DNA of 7,093 nt from Verrucomicrobiales bacterium (GCA_017853785.1 JAFMIX010000113.1:1-7093), one strand, 5' to 3'; numbered from the stretch's first letter, positions 1-5,199 are shown. Numbers and translations are program-made. The notes: a model not told the origin generated them from the sequence alone.

Positions 1-297
1 GCCGCGCACGCCGAAGTCGCGGATGATCTGCCACTGATACGGCTCCTCGCGGATGGACGTGGTGGGGCCGGCGGCGGTGCATTTGTAGGAGCCGTCGGCC
101 TGCTTCATCATCACCGGGCCGCAGTGGTAGATGATGCCATCGCGGAGCGAAACGCCCGGCGGCAACGCGCCGCCCTCGTGCAGATACTTGTGCACGGCGT
201 CGCGCCCGGTGAAGACGGTGCCTGAAATCAAAACCTCGTCGCCGACTTTCAGTGCGCGGATTTTTTCGTCGGTGAAGGGAAAGGTTAATTTGGTCAT
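1..297 (-). CDS. Fumarate hydratase class I, beta subunit (5' part, cut by window edge)
   Basis: This is the N-terminal 99 residues of the beta (C-terminal-type) subunit of a two-subunit, [4Fe-4S] class I fumarase, which interconverts fumarate and L-malate in the cytoplasm. The visible protein begins MTKLTFPFTDEKIRALKVGD and contains the family motifs GRDAVHKYL (about 32-40), YHCGPV (about 60-65) and AAGPTTSIREEPY (about 76-88). The last of these is a hallmark of the fumarase/tartrate dehydratase beta domain. The ATG is preceded by a good Shine-Dalgarno, AGGAG at 310-306, eight bases away. The gene lies 15 nt after the stop of the alpha subunit, so the two are surely co-transcribed and needed together. 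Tartrate dehydratase (TtdB) is a related possibility, but the conserved segments fit fumarase at least as well. The rest of the gene lies outside the window. Confidence 0.93.
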   Translation of the reverse strand, partial: MTKLTFPFTDEKIRALKVGDEVLISGTVFTGRDAVHKYLHEGGALPPGVSLRDGIIYHCGPVMMKQADGSYKCTAAGPTTSIREEPYQWQIIRDFGVRG

Positions 298-305
298 GGA
301 AAATT

Positions 306-310
306 CTCCT
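306..310 (-). promoter_or_regulatory. Shine-Dalgarno of the fumarase beta subunit
   Basis: AGGAG on the minus strand, eight bases before the ATG at 297-295 and inside the 15-nt gap after the alpha-subunit stop. It fixes the beta start. It stands out because most other starts in the window lack such a site, as expected for an internal operon gene needing its own ribosome entry. Confidence 0.75.
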
Positions 311-312
311 TA

Positions 313-1191
313 TCAATAAAGCCACTTTTCAATCCTGCTTGCCGCATCCAGCGTTACGCCCTGACGCCGATAGGCCCAACACATGTAGCTGATGCTCACG
401 AAATACGACGCCGGCACGCGGTTCGCCGCGCAGATTTTCACGCCGAGCAGCGTCGTCTTGCCGCCGAAGCCCATCGGGCCGATGCCGAGTTCGTTCGCCG
501 TCTTCAGGATGTCCTGCTCCAGCGCGTCGAGCTTCGGCTCGGGATTGCGGTCGTCGAGCCGGCGGAGTAGCTGGGTCTTGCTCAATTCGTAGCCGGTGGC
601 GCGGTCGCCGCCGATGCACACCCCCAGCACGCCGGGGCCGCAGCCTTTGCCCTGCGCTTGCAGCACGGCATCGAGGATGGCTTTGCGGCAGCCTTCGAGG
701 TCGCGGTTGGCGTGGAGGGCGTCGTCGGGCAGGGAGTATTGCGCGCCGACGTTTTCGCAGCCGCCGCCTTTGAGGACGAGTTTCACGGAGACTTCCGGCG
801 AACGGTGTTGGTGAAAATGAAACGCGGGCGCGCCGGGGCCGCAGTTCGTGCCGTCGTTCTTGCCGGTGAGGGAATCCACGGAGTTCTGGCGGAGGTAGCC
901 TTTCTTGGTGGCGAGCTTCACGGCTTCGCGCGCGGTCTCGGTGAAGGTGATCTGGTCGTAGCCGACGGGGCAATCCACATAAAACAAAATGCTGCCGGTG
1001 TCTTGGCAGATGGGCTGGGATTTGTTCTTCGCGATGGCGATGTTCTGGTCGACGATCTTGAGAGCGTTGGCGGCGAGCGAGCCTTTCTTCTCGTTCTCAA
1101 GCGAGGCGAGGATGACTTTGTGGACGTCGTCGGGGATTTCGGCGGAGGTGCGGCGGATGAGTTCGATGAGGGAGTTCAACAGGTCGCTCAT
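313..1191 (-). CDS. Fumarate hydratase class I, alpha subunit
   Basis: This 292-aa protein is the alpha (catalytic, iron-sulfur) subunit of a heterodimeric class I fumarase acting in the TCA cycle. Family motifs are clear: ICQDTG at 61-66, GGGCENVGAQYSLP at 142-155, GCGPGVLGVCIGGD at 183-196, LGIGPMGFGGKTT at 235-247 and SYMCWAYRR at 268-276. Cys62, Cys184 and Cys271 occupy the three positions that ligate the [4Fe-4S] cluster in this family, so the cluster site looks intact. The length matches stand-alone alpha subunits (about 280-300 aa). The frame stays open upstream to 1821, but those codons belong to another gene's remnant. ATG 1191 is chosen because the fumarase homology starts there (MSDLLNSLIELIRRTSAEIP). 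No Shine-Dalgarno is visible; a possible promoter at 1202-1230 ends 10 nt before the ATG. The beta subunit follows directly. L-tartrate dehydratase alpha is the main alternative. Confidence 0.93.
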   Translation of the reverse strand: MSDLLNSLIELIRRTSAEIPDDVHKVILASLENEKKGSLAANALKIVDQNIAIAKNKSQPICQDTGSILFYVDCPVGYDQITFTETAREAVKLATKKGYLRQNSVDSLTGKNDGTNCGPGAPAFHFHQHRSPEVSVKLVLKGGGCENVGAQYSLPDDALHANRDLEGCRKAILDAVLQAQGKGCGPGVLGVCIGGDRATGYELSKTQLLRRLDDRNPEPKLDALEQDILKTANELGIGPMGFGGKTTLLGVKICAANRVPASYFVSISYMCWAYRRQGVTLDAASRIEKWLY

Positions 1192-1201
1192 AAGATGCTG
1201 C

Positions 1202-1230
1202 AGCGTAAGCGTTGCTGCGGCGGGCGTCAA
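1202..1230 (-). promoter_or_regulatory. Possible promoter for the fumarase operon
   Basis: On the minus strand TTGACG (1230-1225) and TACGCT (1207-1202) are separated by 17 bp. The -10 box is weak (3 of 6 to consensus), and the start codon lies 10 nt beyond it. It falls in the gap between the broken upstream gene (stop at 1250) and the alpha start, and would let fumarase be expressed independently. Suggestive only. Confidence 0.3.
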
Positions 1231-1249
1231 TCGGCAGCCCTGCGCCCGC

Positions 1250-1821
1250 TCAAAGATATTCCAGCAGCGGTTTCCCTTCCAGAATGGCGCGGCCGCCAAT
1301 GCGCGGCATGGAGCGCGCGCCGAGAAAATCTTCCGGGCCGCCGGGCTTGCCGTCGGCGGCGATGAATTCGTGGCGCTTGAACACTTGTCCGGGTTCTCCC
1401 AGAGTTTCTGCCCGAGTTGCAGCGCGAAATCCGGGTCTGTTTCCGCCGGCACGGGCAGGACGAAGCCGGTGTCCGTGGCCCGGAATCCTTGGTTCTGGTA
1501 GCGCTTGGCTTTCGTGCCGGGCCAGCCTTCGGGGCCAGGCGTCTGCCGGGTGCAACCGAGGGCGAAGCTGGCGGCGCATTTTTTGCGGCAAGTTTCGGCG
1601 ATGATATTCCGCTGCGCCGCGGCAGCGAGCGACCAGGCGAGGCTGTTGCCCCGGACGTCGAAGCCATGTCCGATTTTAGTCGCGCCGCCGAAGCCGCCGA
1701 TTTCCGCGTTGAACCGGCCGTGGAGATTTCCGCCGCTGCCTTTCGCCTTGCGCCGCCAGTCGGCGATGGTCGCGGCGGGCAAATGGTCTTGAATGTGGCC
1801 GCTTGTGTCTCGCTCAAGCAA
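1250..1821 (-). pseudogene. Unrecognised protein gene, split by a single-base frameshift
   Basis: I do not recognise this protein. Two adjoining minus-strand frames both look truly coding (mostly G/C third positions, protein-like composition). The first runs from 1821 to about 1384, about 146 residues ending LGQKLWENPDK. The second runs from about 1384 to the stop at 1252-1250, 44 residues from VFKRHEFIAADGKP to KPLLEYL. They join if one G is restored at the AAG/GTG junction (1386-1382), giving a continuous protein of about 190 aa. No -1 slippery heptamer is present, so this is an indel mutation or sequencing error rather than programmed frameshifting. The protein is rich in Gly, Ala and basic residues, has no signal peptide or membrane segment, and carries Cys78, Cys82 and Cys90. 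The N-terminal part has no ATG; the likely start is TTG 1821, 12 nt after GGAGG (1838-1834). The start is uncertain. Confidence 0.6.
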
Positions 1822-1828
1822 CTGAAGC

Positions 1829-1856
1829 TTGAACCTCCGGGGCGGCTTGCTATCTT
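1829..1856 (+). promoter_or_regulatory. Promoter of the small membrane protein gene
   Basis: TTGAAC (1829-1834), a 16-bp spacer ending in GC, then TATCTT (1851-1856). The GTG start at 1863 is six bases beyond the -10 box, where transcription would be expected to begin, so the mRNA may be leaderless. The same geometry recurs at 2039-2073 and 4309-4344. The site sits in the 41-bp divergent gap facing the minus-strand gene. Confidence 0.5.
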
Positions 1857-1862
1857 TCGCGC

Positions 1863-2018
1863 GTGAAATTCATCTTGAGCATTGTGGTGTATCTGGCGCT
1901 GGGGTTGTTACTTGCTGCCGGTGTGTTGATGGCGGTCAAGGGCAGCTTCTGGCTGCTGATTGCGGGATTTGTCACTTATCTGGGGCTGTTGATCAAGTTT
2001 GGCTGCCATTCGCATTGA
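1863..2018 (+). CDS. Small two-helix membrane protein (51 aa)
   Basis: A short gene starting GTG at 1863 and ending TGA at 2016-2018. The product begins MKFILSIVVYLALGLLLAAG and ends LLIKFGCHSH. Residues about 3-25 and 29-45 are strongly hydrophobic and separated by a short turn with a lysine (AVKGS), predicting a hairpin of two transmembrane helices in the inner membrane. A Cys-His-Ser-His tail ends the protein and could bind metal, which is speculation. No Shine-Dalgarno precedes the GTG; instead a promoter-like TTGAAC/TATCTT pair ends six bases before it, suggesting leaderless translation. It is divergent from the broken gene and upstream of the ilvB unit, which has its own promoter 21 bp downstream. 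I do not know a function. Gene reality is supported by the clean hydrophobic pattern, stop placement and promoter, not by homology. Confidence 0.7.
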   Translation: MKFILSIVVYLALGLLLAAGVLMAVKGSFWLLIAGFVTYLGLLIKFGCHSH

Positions 2019-2038
2019 ACGGCAGGGCAAATCCCGGC

Positions 2039-2066
2039 TTGACCTTTTCGCCGCTAAAGCTATTTT
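2039..2066 (+). promoter_or_regulatory. Promoter of the ilvB leader and ilvB
   Basis: TTGACC (2039-2044, 5 of 6 to the -35 consensus), a 16-bp spacer ending in GC, and TATTTT (2061-2066, 4 of 6). The leader-peptide ATG begins at 2073, six bases past the -10, so transcription probably starts at or next to the A of the ATG. No other convincing promoter lies between 2018 and ilvB. Confidence 0.6.
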
Positions 2067-2072
2067 CCCGGC

Positions 2073-2147
2073 ATGATTCTTAACGCGCTGCAAGTATCCG
2101 TGGTCGTCCTCGTAGTAGGGGACGCCGTTGGCTCTTGTCGCGCTTGA
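2073..2147 (+). CDS. ilvB attenuator leader peptide (24 aa)
   Basis: The short frame ATG 2073 to TGA 2145-2147 encodes MILNALQVSVVVLVVGDAVG plus SCRA. Eleven of 24 residues are Ile, Leu or Val, with an unbroken VVVLVV run at residues 10-15 (codons 2100-2117). This resembles the enterobacterial IvbL leader, which also has a Val run before ilvB. Its role is inferred to be sensing charged branched-chain tRNAs, not acting as a protein. It sits directly before an antiterminator (2124-2173) and an overlapping terminator (2164-2193), with ilvB following at 2231. The stop codon falls in the antiterminator loop, as expected for ribosome-controlled attenuation. No Shine-Dalgarno precedes the ATG, and the -10 box ends six bases upstream, so translation probably begins at the 5' end of the mRNA. 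Confidence 0.85.
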   Translation: MILNALQVSVVVLVVGDAVGSCRA

Positions 2148-2173
2148 GGTAAATTTCGACAAGAACCCACGGC
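2124..2173 (+). promoter_or_regulatory. Antiterminator hairpin of the ilvB attenuator
   Basis: Bases 2124-2140 pair with 2157-2173 in register, 15 pairs of 17, with mismatches at 2129/2168 and 2132/2165. The inner eight pairs (TCTTGTCG 2133-2140 with CGACAAGA 2157-2164) are perfect. The loop, 2141-2156, contains the leader stop codon. The 3' arm contains the whole 5' arm of the terminator (2164-2173), so the two structures exclude each other. A ribosome stalled on the Val/Leu codons (2100-2117) would leave the inner stem free and allow read-through. A ribosome at the stop codon would cover it and allow termination. Confidence 0.75.
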
Positions 2174-2193
2174 TTCAATGTCGTGGGTTTTTT
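2164..2193 (+). terminator. Rho-independent terminator of the ilvB attenuator
   Basis: The stem AACCCACGGC (2164-2173) pairs with GTCGTGGGTT (2180-2189), ten pairs including one G-U. The loop is six bases, TTCAAT. The T run at 2188-2193 is partly in the stem. It stands 17 bases after the leader stop and 37 bases before the ilvB ATG, the position of a transcription attenuator. Confidence 0.88.
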
Positions 2194-2230
2194 GTTATCC
2201 GCGATGTGAGGCCCGCAACCAAGAGAAAAC

Positions 2231-4114
2231 ATGAGCAAGACCACTGAAATCAAGACCAAGGCCGCCCAGCCGGCCGCTAAACGTGAACGCGCCGAGATCG
2301 GCCAGCCCATGGAAGGCGCCGATATCCTCGTCGCCTGCCTCGAACGCGAAGGCGTGGATACCATCTTCGCCTATCCCGGCGGCGCCAGCATGGTCATCCA
2401 CCAGGCGCTGACACGGTCGAAGAAGATCCGCACCATCCTGCCTCGCCACGAACAGGGCGGGGCCTTCGCCGCCGAAGGTTATGCGCGCGCTACCGGCAAG
2501 GTGGGCGTGTGCATGGGCACCAGCGGCCCGGGCGCGACGAACCTCATCTCGGGCATCGCCGACGCCTACATGGATTCGATTCCGATGGTTGCCATCACCG
2601 GCCAGGTGCCGCAAGCGATGATCGGCAAGGGGGCGTTTCAGGAGACGGATATTTTCGGCATGACGCTGCCGATCGTGAAGCACAGCTACCTCGTTACGGA
2701 TATCAACGACATTCCGCGCATCGTGAAAGAGGCTTTCTACATCGCCGTCTCCGGTCGGCCCGGCCCGGTGTTGATTGACGTGCCCAAGAACATCCAGCTC
2801 GCCAAGACGCAGCCGGTATTTCCCAAGACCATCAACCTGCCCGGCTACCAGCCCGAGCCGCACGCGAGCGACTTGGAGTTGAACGAAATCATCGGCCTCA
2901 TCGAGAAGGCCGAGCGGCCTGTGCTCTATTGCGGCGGCGGCATCATCAGCAGCAACGCCAGCGAGGAGCTGCAAGAGTTCCAGGCGCTGACGCAGATTCC
3001 CGTCACCACGACCATCATGGGCTGCGGCGCGTTTCCGGAGACGCACCCGCTCTCGCTCAAGTGGCTCGGGATGCACGGCACGCCCTACGCCAACTGGGCG
3101 GTGAGCGGCGAGTTCGCGCCCAAGGAATCACCCACGGACACGCCGAAGAAAATCGCGCCCGGCGCGGACCTGTTACTCGCCTTCGGCGTGCGCTTCGACG
3201 ACCGCGTGACCGGCAAGGTGCAGAAGTTCTGCGAGACCGGCACGATCGTCCACGTGGACATTGATGAATCCGAATTGAACAAGAACAAGCCGGCGCACCT
3301 GCCGGTGGTCAGCGACATCAAGTATGCGTTGCGCCGGCTCAATGCCATGCTCCGTGAGCGCGCGCTCAAAAAGAAATTCACCGCTTGGCACAAGCAGATT
3401 GCCGCGTGGAAGGAAAAAGCACCGCTGAAATACCGCGTGACCGACGAGGTGTTGAAATCACAGCACGTGAAGGATTTCATGGGCGGCGAGACTGATCAGG
3501 TCATCCTGCCGCAATACGTCATGGAGTTGCTCTACGAATTGACCGGCGGCGATGCCATCATCACCACCGGCGTGGGTCAGCACCAGATGTGGGCCGGGCA
3601 GTATTATCAATACAAGTTCGCGCGGCAGTTCCTCACCAGCGCGGGCCTTGGCGCGATGGGCTTCGGCTACCCCGCCGCCATCGGTGCGAAGGTCGCGTGT
3701 CCGGACAAGCAGGTCATCGACATCGACGGCGATGGCGCGTTTTTGATGAACGTGCAAGAGCTCGCCATGGCGCATATCGAGAAGATCGCCGCCAAGGTTA
3801 TCATCTTGAATAACCAGCACCTTGGCATGGTGATGCAGTGGGAAGACCGCTTCTTCAAGGGCAACCGCGGTCACACTTACCTCGGCGATCCGGAAAAGCG
3901 GAAACAGATTTATCCGGACTACATCACCATGTCCAAGAGCTTCAATGTGCCGGCGGAACGCGTCATCTTCAAGCGTGACCTCCGCGCCGCGCTCCAGCGG
4001 ATGCTCGACTCGGATGAGCCGTATCTGCTCGACGTTGTAACGCCGTATAGCGAACACGTCCTGCCGTTCATTCCCGCCGGGGCGACGGTGGCGGACATGA
4101 TCTACGAGAAATAG
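2231..4114 (+). CDS. ilvB: Acetolactate synthase large (catalytic) subunit
   Basis: This 627-aa thiamine diphosphate enzyme condenses two pyruvates to 2-acetolactate, or pyruvate and 2-ketobutyrate to acetohydroxybutyrate, the first common step of Val, Leu and Ile synthesis. The TPP N-domain spans about 28-195 with YPGGASM (48-54) and the catalytic glutamate Glu74 in RHEQGGAFAAEGYARATGK. The central domain is about 215-375 (RFDDRVTGK 321-329). The C-terminal TPP/Mg domain is about 425-610, with GDG at 500-502 and NN at 527-528 forming the metal-diphosphate motif. GQHQMWAGQYY (449-459) and EHVLPFIP (608-615) are also typical. It is longer than the usual 560-590 aa because of an N-terminal tail of about 25 residues, an insert at about 292-311 and a longer interdomain linker at about 400-425. 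ATG 2231 has only a weak GA-rich upstream sequence. Expression is likely controlled by the attenuator upstream. No ilvN follows. Confidence 0.96.
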   Translation: MSKTTEIKTKAAQPAAKRERAEIGQPMEGADILVACLEREGVDTIFAYPGGASMVIHQALTRSKKIRTILPRHEQGGAFAAEGYARATGKVGVCMGTSGPGATNLISGIADAYMDSIPMVAITGQVPQAMIGKGAFQETDIFGMTLPIVKHSYLVTDINDIPRIVKEAFYIAVSGRPGPVLIDVPKNIQLAKTQPVFPKTINLPGYQPEPHASDLELNEIIGLIEKAERPVLYCGGGIISSNASEELQEFQALTQIPVTTTIMGCGAFPETHPLSLKWLGMHGTPYANWAVSGEFAPKESPTDTPKKIAPGADLLLAFGVRFDDRVTGKVQKFCETGTIVHVDIDESELNKNKPAHLPVVSDIKYALRRLNAMLRERALKKKFTAWHKQIAAWKEKAPLKYRVTDEVLKSQHVKDFMGGETDQVILPQYVMELLYELTGGDAIITTGVGQHQMWAGQYYQYKFARQFLTSAGLGAMGFGYPAAIGAKVACPDKQVIDIDGDGAFLMNVQELAMAHIEKIAAKVIILNNQHLGMVMQWEDRFFKGNRGHTYLGDPEKRKQIYPDYITMSKSFNVPAERVIFKRDLRAALQRMLDSDEPYLLDVVTPYSEHVLPFIPAGATVADMIYEK

Positions 4115-4145
4115 CGGAGCGGCGCCCGCCGCAGACTTGAAACGC

Positions 4146-4173
4146 AACGCGCCGGACGAAAGTCCGGCGCGTT
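4146..4173 (+). terminator. Stable hairpin after ilvB, probable terminator
   Basis: A perfect 12-bp stem, AACGCGCCGGAC (4146-4157) with GTCCGGCGCGTT (4162-4173), closed by a GAAA (GNRA) tetraloop, begins 32 bases after the ilvB stop. The following T run is weak (TTCTGCTT), so it may work as a terminator or only as a 3'-end RNA stabiliser. Confidence 0.6.
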
Positions 4174-4209
4174 CTGCTTGGCCTCCGGCCCGGCGAGCTC
4201 GAGGAGAAG

Positions 4210-4287
4210 GTTGCAAGTTGCAGGGTTCAGGTTGGGAGTTGAGCGCGCTGCCGCCGGTCGCCAGCAGCCTGCAACTTGAAACTTTTT
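4210..4287 (+). repeat. Long-armed inverted repeat with T run, possible second terminator
   Basis: GTTGCAAGTTGCAGG (4210-4224) and CCTGCAACTTGAAAC (4268-4282) are reverse complements at 14 of 15 positions, and TTTTT follows at 4283-4287. The 43-base interior (4225-4267) is large for a normal terminator. The left arm contains the short repeat unit GTTGCA twice in overlapping form. It may be a back-up terminator for ilvB or a copy of a dispersed intergenic repeat. Together with the hairpin at 4146-4173 it fills the 229-bp gap between ilvB and the zinc-ribbon gene. Confidence 0.5.
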
Positions 4288-4308
4288 CCCCGCTCCCCGC
4301 GCCGCAGA

Positions 4309-4336
4309 TTGACTTGACCGGTGGGGCTGCTAAATT
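4309..4336 (+). promoter_or_regulatory. Promoter of the zinc-ribbon protein gene
   Basis: TTGACT (4309-4314), a 16-bp spacer ending in GC, and TAAATT (4331-4336). The ATG begins seven bases later at 4344, so the transcript may be leaderless. A second TTGACC overlaps at 4314-4319 but its spacing to the -10 (11 bp) is too short. Confidence 0.55.
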
Positions 4337-4343
4337 CCGCGCC

Positions 4344-5072
4344 ATGCTCGAAGCCATCGAAAAACTTCTCATTCTCCAAGACCGCGACCGTCACATCATG
4401 CACGTCCGGGCGCAACTCGGGCAGGTCGAGCCGGAGCGGGCGATGTTGCACTCCAAGGCTGCTTCCACCCAGGCGGGATTCGAAGCGGCGAAGCTCCGTG
4501 GTAAACAAATTGAGTCCGAAAAGAAACGGCTGGAACTCGACGTCGAAGCGAAGAAGACGCAGATCGAAAAATACGCCAACCAACAGCTTCAGACCCGGAA
4601 AAACGAGGAATACAAGGCGCTCGCCCACGAGATCGAAACCTGCAAGGGCGATATCGCCAGGATCGAGGACCAGGAAATCGAGTTGATGGAGCAGGCTGAA
4701 GTCGCGGCCAAGCAGGTGGTCGCGGCGCAGCAAGCCGCGAATGAGGCGAAGAAAATCGTGGAAAGCCAGATCGCCGAAATCGCGGCGCGTGAGCAGAATT
4801 TGAAGAAGGAACTGGCACAATACGAAGCCGACCGGGACAAACTGGCCGCCGCCGTGGATGAGGGCACCCGCTCCCGCTACGAGCGGTTGTTCAAGAACAA
4901 GGGCGGCATGGTGATTGTCGGCGTCCAACATGGCGTCTGCGGTGGCTGCCACATGAAGCTCCAGATGCAATTGATCGTGTCTGCCCAAGCCCAGCAGGAA
5001 ATCGTCACCTGTTCTAACTGCGGGCGCATTCTCTACTACACGCGCGATATGGATCTGGCGGTGAAGGATTGA
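4344..5072 (+). CDS. Coiled-coil protein with C-terminal C4 zinc ribbon (COG1579 type)
   Basis: The product is 242 aa. Residues about 1-180 are charged, rich in Glu, Lys, Ala and Gln, with almost no Pro or Gly, predicting a long antiparallel coiled coil. The C-terminus carries two CxxC knuckles, Cys199/Cys202 (GVCGGCHMKL) and Cys223/Cys226 (VTCSNCGRILYY), a C4 zinc ribbon as in the zf-RING_7 (PF02591)/COG1579 family. Members are cytoplasmic and mostly uncharacterised; the Helicobacter homologue HP0958 binds RNA and flagellar factors, so a nucleic-acid or protein-scaffold role is plausible but not shown. The frame is open from 4137, but ATG 4344 is preferred: the typical N-terminus MLEAIEKLLILQDRDRHI begins there and a promoter lies immediately upstream. 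The longer version would read through the intergenic repeat. There is no Shine-Dalgarno. It probably forms its own transcription unit. Confidence 0.88.
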   Translation: MLEAIEKLLILQDRDRHIMHVRAQLGQVEPERAMLHSKAASTQAGFEAAKLRGKQIESEKKRLELDVEAKKTQIEKYANQQLQTRKNEEYKALAHEIETCKGDIARIEDQEIELMEQAEVAAKQVVAAQQAANEAKKIVESQIAEIAAREQNLKKELAQYEADRDKLAAAVDEGTRSRYERLFKNKGGMVIVGVQHGVCGGCHMKLQMQLIVSAQAQQEIVTCSNCGRILYYTRDMDLAVKD

Positions 5073-5134
5073 TTTTCACTCAGGATTCTCCGGAGGTTGC
5101 GGGTGGGTTGCGCTCAGTCGCGTTGAACGCTCTC

Positions 5135-5152
5135 AGCCAACCCGGGTTGGCT
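5135..5152. promoter_or_regulatory. Perfect 18-bp palindrome, candidate operator
   Basis: AGCCAACCC followed directly by GGGTTGGCT is a perfect two-fold symmetric site. It lies 47 bp upstream of the ATG of the BNR_4 gene and 62 bp after the zinc-ribbon stop. It has no spacer and no following T run beyond TTGATTG, which fits a dimeric repressor or activator site better than a terminator. The regulator is unknown. The rest of the 127-bp gap shows no clear promoter. Confidence 0.45.
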
Positions 5153-5199
5153 TGATTGCGCAAGTGACGATGTTTTCAGATTGCGGCAACATCAAACCC

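Noticed and set aside
658..1365. 235-aa plus-strand frame opposite fumarase alpha
   Set aside because: Antisense shadow of a strongly supported gene; its composition is Gly/Ala/Val-rich low complexity with no family motifs.
1376..1392. Programmed -1 ribosomal frameshift in the broken gene
   Set aside because: No X-XXY-YYZ slippery heptamer at the junction (CCGGACAAGTGTTC) and no strong downstream structure noticed.
313..1821. A single 502-aa minus-strand protein fusing the upstream sequence to fumarase alpha
   Set aside because: After about 1384 the codon bias moves to another frame, and codons 147-210 read as shadow sequence; fumarase homology starts cleanly at ATG 1191.
1417..1866. 149-aa plus-strand frame opposite the broken gene
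   Set aside because: The minus-strand frames have the better third-position bias and protein character; this one lacks start signals.
2147..2230. T-box or metabolite riboswitch before ilvB
   Set aside because: No T-box conserved sequence or specifier architecture is seen, the leader is short, and the Val/Leu leader peptide explains the terminator.
2195..3076. 293-aa minus-strand frame antisense to ilvB
   Set aside because: His/Arg/Asp/Gly-rich mirror of ilvB codons, with no motifs; it would also run across the attenuator region.
4137..4343. N-terminal extension of the zinc-ribbon protein by 69 residues
   Set aside because: It would translate the post-ilvB hairpin and repeat, and the promoter at 4309-4336 lies inside it.
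3458..4372. 304-aa minus-strand frame antisense to the ilvB 3' half
   Set aside because: Mirror composition of ilvB and the intergenic repeat; no start signals or recognisable domain.
4227..4988. 253-aa minus-strand frame antisense to the zinc-ribbon gene
   Set aside because: Leu/Phe/Asp-rich pattern is the expected complement of Glu/Lys-rich coiled-coil codons.
5152..5199. N-terminal extension of the BNR_4 protein from TTG 5152
   Set aside because: It would bury the signal peptide behind 16 polar residues; the export signal begins at ATG 5200.
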